DNA from: Rhodoferax_B sp049316285
GTDB lineage: Bacteria > Pseudomonadota > Gammaproteobacteria > Burkholderiales > Burkholderiaceae_C
Direction of reading: 5' to 3'
DNA: 64,000 nt
NCBI RefSeq assembly: GCF_049316285.1
Contig: NZ_JBMOXA010000026.1
Span: 4,779 to 68,778 of the forward strand
Below are positions 51,746 through 60,731 of the stretch, in pieces. Both the position numbers and the translations under genes were made by a program. The first letter of the stretch is position 1; every line of letters begins with the position of its first letter. The notes beneath the pieces were generated by a model, which saw only the letters and a list, made by a program, of their open reading frames with translations, made no database searches and was not told the DNA's origin.

Positions 51746-52981
51746 ATGTCTTTTCTGAAAATAGAACGTCTTGTTTTAGCCCAGTCGTTGATGATCGCGG
51801 CGCTGCTTTCGCTGCTCGCCTCGCCGCCACTCACCAATCTTTTCGAAGCCTTGACCTTTCTTGTCATTGTCTTCACGCCTGCGTTGCGTACACGTGTGCT
51901 CCGGTTTTTTTCAACACCTGCAGGCTGGTGGGTGCTGGCCTTCATGCTGGCACTAGGCTCGGCACTGCTATACGGGATCGCGCCACGGTCCGTCATCCTG
52001 AGCGACCTTCATAGCTGGCGCCGCATCCTCTTGTTGCCCATGGCCGCATCGCTGTTTGCCGACAGTCCCCTGGCCAAGCGTCGCGCCGCCTACAGCCTGT
52101 TTTGTGCGGCTGCGGTCTTCGTAGCCTACTCGTTCGTGGCCTATGCGCTGCCCAACCTGTTTTACTGGGTGGAAGACCGAGGTGTGGTGGTGCGCAACCA
52201 CTCCACACAAGGCCTGTTTTTCGCCGTAGCAGTGCTCGTCGGCATCACGGCCCTTTACCACCGCTGGTTTCGCAGCAACGCAGAGAAATACTTCTACGCC
52301 GGGTTCAGCATTCTGCTGTTTGCGAACATCACCTTGTTCACGCCCGGACGCAGCGGCTACTTTGCCTTGCTGGTTCTGTTCGGGGTCTATTTCAGCCGCA
52401 AGATGATGCGCGAGCCATCCGCCAAAAACCTCAGCATTGCGGCCTTGTCGGTTGCCCTGGTGGCCGGGGTTTTGTACTTCAGTCCCCTTGCCAACAAAAA
52501 ACTGACGCAGGCCGTCGAAGAAGCCCAGCTCTACAACGTCAACGCCAGCAAAAACGTCGTGACCTCGGTGGGCGTACGCGTGATGTATTGGCGCACCACG
52601 CTGCAAATGATCCCCAAGCACCCGATACTCGGCGTCGGCACGGGCGCGTTTGCACTGGCCTATGCCAACGAGGTTGCCGGTCGAACCGATTTAACCGGCT
52701 TTGTGACGCCAGACCCGCACAACCAATTCATGAAGATTGCGGCTGAACAGGGCTTGCTGGGCCTCGCCATTTTTATCGGACTGCTGATCGCCGTGGCCCG
52801 CCAGCGTACCAGTGAGCCATTCACCTACCTGGGCCTGTGTGTTCTCTTGACCTGGTGCGTGACCAGCATGGGCAATGCCCATTTCACGACTTTTTCCGAG
52901 GGGCACTTCATCTGGATGTGGCTGGGCATGATGTTCGCGGCAGAAAAAACCGCGTCCGAAGTACCACCGAGCATGGCCTGA
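51746..52981 (+). CDS. O-antigen ligase family protein (WaaL-like)
   Basis: Polytopic inner-membrane protein of 411 aa with about 12 helices and a large periplasmic loop (about 250-350). Wzy_C/O-antigen ligase features: FTPGRSGYFALLVLFGV, RVMYWRTTLQMIPKHPILGVGTGAF and DPHNQFMKIAAEQGLLGL with the conserved PHNQ. It should join a polymer to lipid A-core in the periplasm, although Wzy polymerases look similar. ATG 51746 is 15 bases after the GT25 stop; the longer frame to 51455 lies inside GT25. Confidence 0.88.
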   Translation: MSFLKIERLVLAQSLMIAALLSLLASPPLTNLFEALTFLVIVFTPALRTRVLRFFSTPAGWWVLAFMLALGSALLYGIAPRSVILSDLHSWRRILLLPMAASLFADSPLAKRRAAYSLFCAAAVFVAYSFVAYALPNLFYWVEDRGVVVRNHSTQGLFFAVAVLVGITALYHRWFRSNAEKYFYAGFSILLFANITLFTPGRSGYFALLVLFGVYFSRKMMREPSAKNLSIAALSVALVAGVLYFSPLANKKLTQAVEEAQLYNVNASKNVVTSVGVRVMYWRTTLQMIPKHPILGVGTGAFALAYANEVAGRTDLTGFVTPDPHNQFMKIAAEQGLLGLAIFIGLLIAVARQRTSEPFTYLGLCVLLTWCVTSMGNAHFTTFSEGHFIWMWLGMMFAAEKTASEVPPSMA

Positions 52982-53000
52982 AGCCACATCACGTCATGAT

Positions 53001-53055
53001 GCGCGCGCCCCTGGGGCAGCGCGCGGGTATGTGAACGGCGCACTGAAAGCCGTTC
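53001..53055. terminator. Hairpins between waaL-like gene and rng
   Basis: A strong GC stem, GCGCGC-GCCCC-T-GGGGC-A-GCGCGC (53001-53024), is followed by GAACGGC/GCCGTTC (53033-53055). Neither has a T tract. The genes on both sides converge here, so a Rho-assisted end is plausible. Confidence 0.4.
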
Positions 53056-53092
53056 ATTGCTGTGGCGACACTTCTGACCAGCGAGGCAAGGC

Positions 53093-54589
53093 TCAGAGCA
53101 GCACGATGTCGTACTGCTCCTGCGCCATCGACGTCTCGGCCTGCAAGGAAATCGGCTTGCCTATGAAGTCCGACAGACCCGCCAGATGCTGGCTCTCTTC
53201 GTCGAGAAAAAGCTCCACCACCTTGGGTGAGGCGACGATGCGGAACTCGCGTGGGCTGAACTGGCGTGCCTCTCGCAGGATCTCGCGCAGGATGTCGTAG
53301 GTCACACTGCGCGCGGTCTTCACCGAGCCTTTGCCGGCACACACCTCGCAGGGCTCGCACAACATGTGGGCCAGTGATTCACGTGTGCGCTTGCGTGTCA
53401 TCTCCACCAGGCCCAGCGCGGAAAAGCTGCCGGCCGAAGTCTTTACCCGGTCGCGCCCCAACTGCTTGCGAAACTCGCCCAGCACCGCCTCGCGATGGTC
53501 TTCGCGCACCATGTCGATGAAGTCGACGATGATGATGCCGCCCAGGTTGCGCAGCCGCAATTGCCGGGCAATCGCCTGGGCGGCCTCCAGATTGGTCTTG
53601 AAGATGGTGTCGTCGAAATTGCGCGCCCCCACATAACCACCGGTGTTCACGTCCACCGTGGTCAGGGCTTCGGTCTGGTCAACGATGAGGTAACCGCCCG
53701 ACTTCAGGTCGACGCGTTTGCCCAAGGCCTTGGCCACTTCTTCGTCGATGGAGAACAGGTCAAAAATCGGCCGTTCGCCTTTGTAGTGCTGCAGTTTCTC
53801 GACCGAAGCCGGCATGAACTCGCGGCCAAAGGCGTGTAATTTTTCAAACTGCTCACGCGAATCGAGCCGGATGGTTTGTGTGTTTTCACTCACCAGATCA
53901 CGCAGCACGCGTTGCAGCAGGTCCAGGTCTTGGTGCAACAGCGACTTGGGTGGCAGCCGGGTCGAGGCACTCTTGATGAGGGCCCAGGTCTTGCGCAGGT
54001 AGGCAATGTCTTCGGCCAGCTCGGCATCCGTGGCGTCTTCGCCATTGGTGCGCAGGATAAAGCCGCCACCACCACCCGTGGCGCGCTCACCCACCAGGGC
54101 TTGCAGGCGCTGGCGCAGTTCGTCGCGTTGCTGCGACGGGATTTTTTGCGACACCCCGATGTGGTCGTCCTGCGGCAAAAACACCAGCAGCCGCCCGGCA
54201 ATGCTGATTTGTGTGGACAGGCGCGCGCCCTTGGTGCCAATCGGGTCCTTGATGACCTGCACCATCAGCGCCTGGCCTTCAAACACCTGTTTCTCGATAG
54301 GAATTTGCGGCGGTGGGGGCGTGTCTGCATCTTGGCTCTTGTGGCCTGCGTGCCCGGTGAACGGCGTCATCAAATCGGCCACGTGCAGAAATGCTGCGCG
54401 CTCCAGGCCAATGTCGATAAAGGTCGACTGCATGCCCGGCAGCACACGCGACACCTTGCCCAGGTAGATGTTGCCCACCAGTCCACGCTCCAGCGTGCGT
54501 TCGATATGCAGCTCTTGTACCGCGCCGTGTTCCACCACGGCCACGCGGGTTTCCTGCGGTGACCAGTTGATGAGAATGTCTTGTTGCAT
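53093..54589 (-). CDS. rng: Ribonuclease G
   Basis: Endoribonuclease of the RNase E/G family that matures the 16S rRNA 5' end and cuts mRNAs. 498 aa, close to E. coli RNase G, without the long RNase E scaffold tail. S1-like N-terminus (LINWSPQETRVAVVEHG, GNIYLGKVSRVLPGMQSTFIDIGLERAAFLH). Catalytic site TTVDVNTGGYVGARNFDDTIFKTNLEAA with IIIVDFIDM; zinc link CEPCEVCAGKG. ATG 54589 is the family start; the open frame to 54697 adds unrelated residues. No clear ribosome site. Confidence 0.94.
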   Translation of the reverse strand: MQQDILINWSPQETRVAVVEHGAVQELHIERTLERGLVGNIYLGKVSRVLPGMQSTFIDIGLERAAFLHVADLMTPFTGHAGHKSQDADTPPPPQIPIEKQVFEGQALMVQVIKDPIGTKGARLSTQISIAGRLLVFLPQDDHIGVSQKIPSQQRDELRQRLQALVGERATGGGGGFILRTNGEDATDAELAEDIAYLRKTWALIKSASTRLPPKSLLHQDLDLLQRVLRDLVSENTQTIRLDSREQFEKLHAFGREFMPASVEKLQHYKGERPIFDLFSIDEEVAKALGKRVDLKSGGYLIVDQTEALTTVDVNTGGYVGARNFDDTIFKTNLEAAQAIARQLRLRNLGGIIIVDFIDMVREDHREAVLGEFRKQLGRDRVKTSAGSFSALGLVEMTRKRTRESLAHMLCEPCEVCAGKGSVKTARSVTYDILREILREARQFSPREFRIVASPKVVELFLDEESQHLAGLSDFIGKPISLQAETSMAQEQYDIVLL

Positions 54590-54743
54590 GAGGAAATGAC
54601 CGCTGAAGCGGTTCGAAAAATAGGCCTCGCGCACGCCATCAAAGCGGCATGCATGTGGGCGATACAGCCATGATGCCAGAGTCTTGCGCGGCCTCAACGC
54701 TGCGCATCAACTCGGTTTCAAGGTATTAAGATAAATATGCGGC

Positions 54744-54786
54744 TAGCGCTGATGCAGCAAGCGCGAGAAGCTATTCATTCGCTAGC
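54744..54786 (+). repeat. Dispersed palindromic repeat, copy E (recD 3' end)
   Basis: Arms TAGCGCT (54744-54750) and AGCGCGA (54760-54766, one mismatch), three bases, then GCTATTCATTCGCTAGC (54770-54786). The last 12 bases fall inside recD and encode its final residues and stop codon. Confidence 0.75.
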
Positions 54787-56997
54787 ATTTTCATCCAACA
54801 AACCGCTGGCACGCAGCACCCGGCGCTGCGTCGCCGCTTCCAGCACCGCCGCGCTTTGCCCCACATTCGCCAGGCTGAACCAATGCTTGGCGCGCGTGAT
54901 GCCGGTGTAGACCAGTTCGCGCGTCAGCACCGGGCTCATGGCGGTGGGCAACACCAGCGCGGCGTGGGTGAACTCCGAGCCCTGTGATTTGTGCACCGTC
55001 ATGGCGTAGACGGTTTCGGCCGCTTGTAATCGGCTGGGCAGCACCCACTGGATGTCGCCGCTGCCATCGTTGGCGGCAAAGGCCACACGCAGCACCGGCG
55101 GCTCGTTTCCAGAGAGGTTTGCGTTGGCTGCATGGCGCACCGCCAGGTGCTGCGGCAAAGCCAGCGTCACCCCCACGTCGCCATTCATCAGCCCCAGGTC
55201 GTAGTCGTTGCGCGTCACCAGCACCGGCCGGCCCAGGTACCAGCCATAGTCGTGCGAAATCAAGCCCGCCGATTGCAGCATGGCGGCGATGCTTTGGTTC
55301 AAGCCTTCCACCCCCCAGGGGCCGTTACGCAGCGCGGCCAGCACCTGGAACTGAGCATGGGCCTCGAGCACCGTGCGCGCCCAGGCATCAAAGGCTTCTC
55401 GGTTGGCGTGCGCCGGCGGTTGCTTGTGTTTCAGCACCTGCAGGTAGTGGCGGTAGCCCACGGGCAGCGCCACCTCTTCCTCGTCTTCTATACGTGCCTG
55501 TGTAGCTTGCACCGTGCCGTCCACCACCAGGGCGCGCAGCGTATGCTGCTGCGCAAGCGGCAGGCTGGCGTCTTCCAGCACCAGGCGCGCCACGTCGGGG
55601 TAGCCCTGCGCCAATACCTTGCGCACACCCAGGGGACCACGCACGTCACCCGTGTTCACGGCCTCGGCCAGGCGGCCAATACCACTGTTGGCGCTGAAGC
55701 GGTGGCTGTGGCGCAGCATGGCCACGGCCTGGTCGAGCGCGCTGCCATCGACCGATTGCAGGTCTGGTGGAATACTGTCACCGGCCACGTGTTCCAGCCA
55801 GGCGCAGGTGGCCGGTGTGTAGCGCCCTTCACGCGCATGGCGGCACAACTCGCCCAGCACCGCGCCGGCCTCCACCGAGGCCAACTGGTCCTTGTCGCCG
55901 AGCAGAATCAAACGCGCGTGCGGCGGCAACGCGGCCAGCACGGCGGCCATCATTTCCAGATCGACCATGGAGGCTTCGTCGACCACCAGCAGGTCTACCG
56001 GCAGCAGGTTTTGCGCGTGGTGGCGAAAGCTGCGCGAGCCTGGGCGTGTGCCCAGCAGGCGGTGCAAGGTAGTGACCTCGGTGGGCACGGCGGCTTGCAA
56101 ACGCTCGGCGCTCAGATTGCTCCCAACCACATCAGCCAAAGCTTGCAACGGCAAACGCCGCACCGCGCCCGCAATCGAGGCATTCAAACGCGCCGCAGCT
56201 TTGCCGGTAGGCGCGGCCAGGCGAATACGCAGCGCGCGGCCCGACTCGGCCAGGGCCAGCGACTGCAGCAACGCCAGCAGCCTTACCACGGTGGTGGTCT
56301 TGCCCGTGCCGGGCCCGCCGGTGATCACCGCAAAACCACTGCGCGCGGCCAGCGCACAGGCGAGCTTTTGCCAGTCCACCACAGTTTGTGATGTGGGCGG
56401 GAAGAGTTGCGCCAACACTGCGTGCATCGCCGCCTCGGGCAATGCGGCCTGAAGTGTGGGCGTCAGCACCAGACGCTGCTCCAGGCTGGCACGTACCGAT
56501 TGTTCGTATTGCCAATAGCGCCGGGTGTAGAGCCGTGCCCCCACCAGCACCAAGGGCGTGTTGCCAACACCTGTGCCGACCAACAAGGGATGGGCCAAGG
56601 CGGCTTGCCAGCTGGCCAGGGTCAGGCCTGCAAGCCGTGCGTCCAGGCTATCACCCGGCGCTTGCGGCAAGGCGCCGGCGGCTTCACGGTCCGGCGGCAG
56701 GGCCAGCGCGAAGCGGCTGTTCTCCAACACCGTGGCCAGGTCCAGGCACACATGGCCGCGGCCCAATTGATGACTGGCCAACGCTGCGGCCAGGATCAGC
56801 AGCGCATGGGCGTCGGGTGCCTGTTGCGCCAGAAAGGCCGCCAGCGCGCGGTCCAGCTCGCGCAGCCAGCCGCGCGCCACCCAGCGTGAGAGTTGCGCCA
56901 GTTGCGCTGCAACTTCAACCGAGGTGTTGGGCGACAACAGCAGGCGGTGCGCGGCTTCTTCTGTCGAAATGTCCGTCGACGACGTCGTGGTGTTCAT
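54775..56997 (-). CDS. recD: Exodeoxyribonuclease V subunit RecD
   Basis: Superfamily 1B 5'-3' helicase of RecBCD. 740 aa, longer than E. coli RecD (about 608). Walker A VITGGPGTGKTTTVVRLLALL; Walker B VVDEASMVDLEMM; LLGDKDQLASVEAGAVLGEL; C-terminal helicase motif AMTVHKSQGSEFTHAALVLP and YTGITRAKHW. ATG 56997 overlaps the recB stop (ATGA). The last codons and stop lie within a dispersed palindromic repeat, so the C-terminus (ASE) may be repeat-derived. Confidence 0.94.
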   Translation of the reverse strand: MNTTTSSTDISTEEAAHRLLLSPNTSVEVAAQLAQLSRWVARGWLRELDRALAAFLAQQAPDAHALLILAAALASHQLGRGHVCLDLATVLENSRFALALPPDREAAGALPQAPGDSLDARLAGLTLASWQAALAHPLLVGTGVGNTPLVLVGARLYTRRYWQYEQSVRASLEQRLVLTPTLQAALPEAAMHAVLAQLFPPTSQTVVDWQKLACALAARSGFAVITGGPGTGKTTTVVRLLALLQSLALAESGRALRIRLAAPTGKAAARLNASIAGAVRRLPLQALADVVGSNLSAERLQAAVPTEVTTLHRLLGTRPGSRSFRHHAQNLLPVDLLVVDEASMVDLEMMAAVLAALPPHARLILLGDKDQLASVEAGAVLGELCRHAREGRYTPATCAWLEHVAGDSIPPDLQSVDGSALDQAVAMLRHSHRFSANSGIGRLAEAVNTGDVRGPLGVRKVLAQGYPDVARLVLEDASLPLAQQHTLRALVVDGTVQATQARIEDEEEVALPVGYRHYLQVLKHKQPPAHANREAFDAWARTVLEAHAQFQVLAALRNGPWGVEGLNQSIAAMLQSAGLISHDYGWYLGRPVLVTRNDYDLGLMNGDVGVTLALPQHLAVRHAANANLSGNEPPVLRVAFAANDGSGDIQWVLPSRLQAAETVYAMTVHKSQGSEFTHAALVLPTAMSPVLTRELVYTGITRAKHWFSLANVGQSAAVLEAATQRRVLRASGLLDENASE

Positions 56998-59900
56998 GCT
57001 GCGCCCTCCGCCAGCGGCGCGCTGAACAACAGCTCCAAGGCTTCAATCAATACAAACGGGGGCCGCTCCAGATGCACGCCGCGTGTGGCCGAAGCATGGC
57101 CGCGCAAAAACCAGGTCACCGATCCGCCCACATGTTCTTCGTAACGGTAATGCGGCAGGCGCGACTTCAGCAGCCGGTGCAGCGCAAACACATACAACAC
57201 GTATTGCACCTCGTAGCGGTGCTGCAGCACGGCCTGGCGCAAGGCGTCGGCGGTGTAGGCCGCATCATCCTCACCCAGCCAATTCGATTTGTAGTCGAGC
57301 ACGTAGTAACGGCCCTGGTGCGCAAACACCAAGTCCATATAACCTTTGAGCATGCCGTTGAGCTGCTTGGGCAGCAAGGCTGCTCGCCCCACACCGTCCA
57401 GCGTGTGCTGCGTAATCAACTGGTCAAGCTCCCAGGTGTTGGCCTCGAACACCGCAAACCAGAACTCCATCTCCACCTGAAACTGACCCGGCTGCAGCGC
57501 CACCAGACGGGTGTGGCGCTCGTCGCCCAACGGCAAATCGGTTTGTAGGGCGGCGCCCAGCCAATCGGCCAACACCGGCGCCCAATCGCCCCAGCCGTGT
57601 GACTGGCTGCGGCTGGTTATGGTTTCGGTCATGGCGTCTGGCGCCGTCAACGCAGCTTGAAAACCTTTGTCGGCCGCCCATTCCAACAAGCCATGCAAAA
57701 AAGTACCCGGCCCCGCGCCGCGCGGAAAAGCGTGCAGCCCTGCGGAAACCAGCGGTACGCCGGTCACTGCTGTGGCTGGTGCGGCCGGCTCCTGGCTTTG
57801 CGCATAAGCTTCTGAATCGGCGCTGTCTCCGGCCATGGCCAACAGCGGCGATGTGGCGACGGTCGCAACTTGGTCTGGCAAGCCGGTCTGCACCGCCGCA
57901 GAACCCAGATGCAGGGACGAGTAGCTGGCAATCCACCAGGGTGCTTGTGGCGCGCGCTGCAAGCTGCGCTCGGCCAGCAGGGGCGTCAAGGCCGCATCCA
58001 CCGCGTAGGCCAGCTCTTCTACCGCCGGTGCGGCTAACACCTGGATGGCCACACAATCTGCAGCCAGTTCCTCGAGTGCGGCGCCCACCGTTTCGGGCGC
58101 CAGTTGTTGGCCTGGGCTCAGCAGATAACCCATGGCGCTTTGGCCCAGGTCTTTCAGTGGCGCCATGCCCAGCCAGGTGGCATAACGCGCACGTGTGCTC
58201 GCCACATATAGCTTGCGCAGGTCTTCACCCAGGCGCTCGTGGTCGGCCAGTTGCACCGCTTCGGCATCGGGCTCCAGCGCCAGCTGAAGCTGACCCTGCG
58301 CGTCGTGCCACGACAGCGGGCTGTCGCTGGGTTTCACGGCGCGGAAGGCGCACACAAAGGGCAGGAACACCAGCGGGTACTCCAGGCCTTTGGACTTGTG
58401 CACGGTCACCACTTTCAAGAGCGCGGCGTCGCTTTCCAGGCGCATACGGCCGGCTTCGTCTTCACCCTCGGTGGCTTCGCGTTGCTCGGCCAGGTAACGG
58501 ATGAGCGCGTGTTCGCCGTCGAGCAACACACCGGCCTGCTGCATCAGTTCGGCCAGGTGCAGGAAGTCGGTCAGTGCACGTTCGTTCTGTGCGGCCAGCA
58601 GGCGCTGCGGCACGTCGAAATCTGTCATCAGGCGGCGCAACATCGGCAACACGCCCCACTGGCGCCACACCTGGCGGTAGCCGTGGAACTGCAGCACCAA
58701 CTGCTCCCAGGCCAGGTCGTCGTGGTTCAGTGCATCCAGCTCGGCCCAGGCCAGGCCCATGGCGGTGGTGCCCAGCGCGGCACGCACCAGGCGGCCGTTG
58801 TCGGGCTCGGCACACGCGGCCAGCCAGTGTTGCAGCTCGGCGGCCTGCGCGGTTTGGTAGACCGATTCCTGGTCGGACAAATAGACGCTGCGCACGCCTC
58901 GGCGTGTTAGCTGTTTGCGCAGCGCCATCGCCTCGCGGCCCGAGTTCACCAGCACCGCCATGTCGCCGGGGCGTAACGGGCGGCGCGGCTTGCCAGGCTC
59001 ATCAAACCCCGCACGGCCTTGCTGGCCCAGCGTCAGCAAACGCGTGATTTCGCTGGCGCACACGGCGGCCATTTGTGTGACGTAAGGGCCCTTGGATAGC
59101 GCCTCGTCGGCGGCAAGCACCCAGCAGTTCAGCGCGGCAGTGTGTTCACCATCGACCACCAACTGGTCTTTGCGGCCATGCGCGTCCACGGCCACAAAAG
59201 GGACGGGGTTGTCGGCCCCTGGCTCGCGGAACAAGAAGGCGCCCGCGCCCTGCGCTGCCGATTCAGCGTGGTCGAACAAGTGGTTCACGGCCTGCACCAT
59301 GGGCGCCGTGGAGCGGAAGTTCTTGCCCAGAGTGTAGTGCCGCCCTTCGGTGCTGGCACGCGCTTGCAGGTAGGTGAAGATGTCGGCGCCACGAAACTTG
59401 TAGATGGCCTGCTTGGGGTCGCCAATCAGCACCAGCGCCAGGTCGGGCCGGTTCTCGGCCACGCGGTAGATGGCGTCGAAGATGCGGTACTGCACCGGGT
59501 CGGTGTCTTGAAACTCGTCGATCAAGGCCACGGGAAATTGCGTGCGTATACGCTCGGCCAGTTGCGCACCGTTAGGGCCGTAGAGCGCCGCTTCCAGCCG
59601 CGTCAACACATCGTTGAAACCCATTTGCGCCAGGCGCGTTTGTGCGTCGGCAAAACGCTGGCGCACCCAGGCCACGGCGTGCTGCACCACGGCTTGAAAG
59701 CCGTCGGGCAAGGCCGCAAGTTGCGCAGGCAGTTGGTGTATCGCCTCCAGCGCGGGATGTTCCGGCGGGGCGCCCTCTTTCCAGACTTCGGACAGACCTT
59801 CGGGTGTGAGCCGCTTCCAGGCCGTGCTTTTCACGGCCCATGGTGCAGCTTCACCACGGGCAAGTTCTGCCAGCGGGCGTTTGGCCCAGGTGCGCAGCTC

Positions 59901-60731
59901 ATCCAGCCAGGGTTGGAAATGGCGGCGCTGCAGCTTGCTGCCGTGCACCAGCTTCTGCTCGACGGCCTTGTCGAGCAAGCCTTGCAGTTCTTCAACCCAC
60001 ACGGCCCATGGCGCCTGCAGTTCGGCCAGCAGCTTTTCGCAGGCCGCCTGGCTTTCAGCCAGGGCCCGCGCGGGCTCTACAGCGGTAGCCGAGCCCACGG
60101 CCAGCGGCAGCAAGGGTTTCAACAGCTTTTGCAAGACCTCGGGACTGGCCCACCAGCCGCGCACCCGCGCCGCGTCATTGGCCCCCAAGGCATTAAAGAA
60201 GCTGCGCCAGTAGTCGCGCACGGTTTCGGCCAGCAAGGGGCTTTGGTCGGACACCAGGGTCTGCGTGAACAGGCTGTTGCTGTCGAACGCGTGTTCGGTC
60301 AGCATGCGGTAACACCAGCCGTGTATGGTGGAGACGGCGGCCTCGTCCATACGCTCGGTCGCCAGTTGCAGCAGGCGCGCGCAAGCGGGCCATTGTTCGC
60401 TTGGTACCTCGTGGCGCAACGCGTCCAGCAGTTCGTCGGAGGGTGTGTTGGCCTCTGCACTGAGCGGGTCTACGCGGAAGTGTTTGGTCGCCTGGTTCAG
60501 CCGGTCGCGGATGCGGTCGCGCAACTCCTTGGTGGCGGCGTCGGTGAAGGTGACCACCAAAATTTCCGGCGGCGCCATGGGGCGCGTGAACGCCGCCGCA
60601 CCACCATGGCCCAGCACCAGCCGCAGATACAGCGCGGCGATGGTAAAGGTTTTGCCGGTGCCGGCACTGGCCTCCACCAGACGGCTGCCGTGCAAGGGAA
60701 AGCTCAACGGGTCTAGAAAATTGACACTCAT
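56994..60731 (-). CDS. recB: Exodeoxyribonuclease V subunit RecB
   Basis: 3'-5' helicase and nuclease subunit of RecBCD, which processes DNA ends for recombination and destroys linear DNA. 1245 aa. UvrD-like motifs: VEASAGTGKTFTIAALYLRLVLG (Walker A), VALIDEFQDTDPVQYRIFDAIY, LIGDPKQAIYKFRGADIFTYLQA, VVTVHKSKGLEYPLVFLPFVC. C-terminal RecB nuclease motif GYMDLVFAHQGRYYVLDYKSNWLG. Overlaps recC upstream and recD downstream by four bases each. Confidence 0.95.
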   Translation of the reverse strand: MSVNFLDPLSFPLHGSRLVEASAGTGKTFTIAALYLRLVLGHGGAAAFTRPMAPPEILVVTFTDAATKELRDRIRDRLNQATKHFRVDPLSAEANTPSDELLDALRHEVPSEQWPACARLLQLATERMDEAAVSTIHGWCYRMLTEHAFDSNSLFTQTLVSDQSPLLAETVRDYWRSFFNALGANDAARVRGWWASPEVLQKLLKPLLPLAVGSATAVEPARALAESQAACEKLLAELQAPWAVWVEELQGLLDKAVEQKLVHGSKLQRRHFQPWLDELRTWAKRPLAELARGEAAPWAVKSTAWKRLTPEGLSEVWKEGAPPEHPALEAIHQLPAQLAALPDGFQAVVQHAVAWVRQRFADAQTRLAQMGFNDVLTRLEAALYGPNGAQLAERIRTQFPVALIDEFQDTDPVQYRIFDAIYRVAENRPDLALVLIGDPKQAIYKFRGADIFTYLQARASTEGRHYTLGKNFRSTAPMVQAVNHLFDHAESAAQGAGAFLFREPGADNPVPFVAVDAHGRKDQLVVDGEHTAALNCWVLAADEALSKGPYVTQMAAVCASEITRLLTLGQQGRAGFDEPGKPRRPLRPGDMAVLVNSGREAMALRKQLTRRGVRSVYLSDQESVYQTAQAAELQHWLAACAEPDNGRLVRAALGTTAMGLAWAELDALNHDDLAWEQLVLQFHGYRQVWRQWGVLPMLRRLMTDFDVPQRLLAAQNERALTDFLHLAELMQQAGVLLDGEHALIRYLAEQREATEGEDEAGRMRLESDAALLKVVTVHKSKGLEYPLVFLPFVCAFRAVKPSDSPLSWHDAQGQLQLALEPDAEAVQLADHERLGEDLRKLYVASTRARYATWLGMAPLKDLGQSAMGYLLSPGQQLAPETVGAALEELAADCVAIQVLAAPAVEELAYAVDAALTPLLAERSLQRAPQAPWWIASYSSLHLGSAAVQTGLPDQVATVATSPLLAMAGDSADSEAYAQSQEPAAPATAVTGVPLVSAGLHAFPRGAGPGTFLHGLLEWAADKGFQAALTAPDAMTETITSRSQSHGWGDWAPVLADWLGAALQTDLPLGDERHTRLVALQPGQFQVEMEFWFAVFEANTWELDQLITQHTLDGVGRAALLPKQLNGMLKGYMDLVFAHQGRYYVLDYKSNWLGEDDAAYTADALRQAVLQHRYEVQYVLYVFALHRLLKSRLPHYRYEEHVGGSVTWFLRGHASATRGVHLERPPFVLIEALELLFSAPLAEGAA

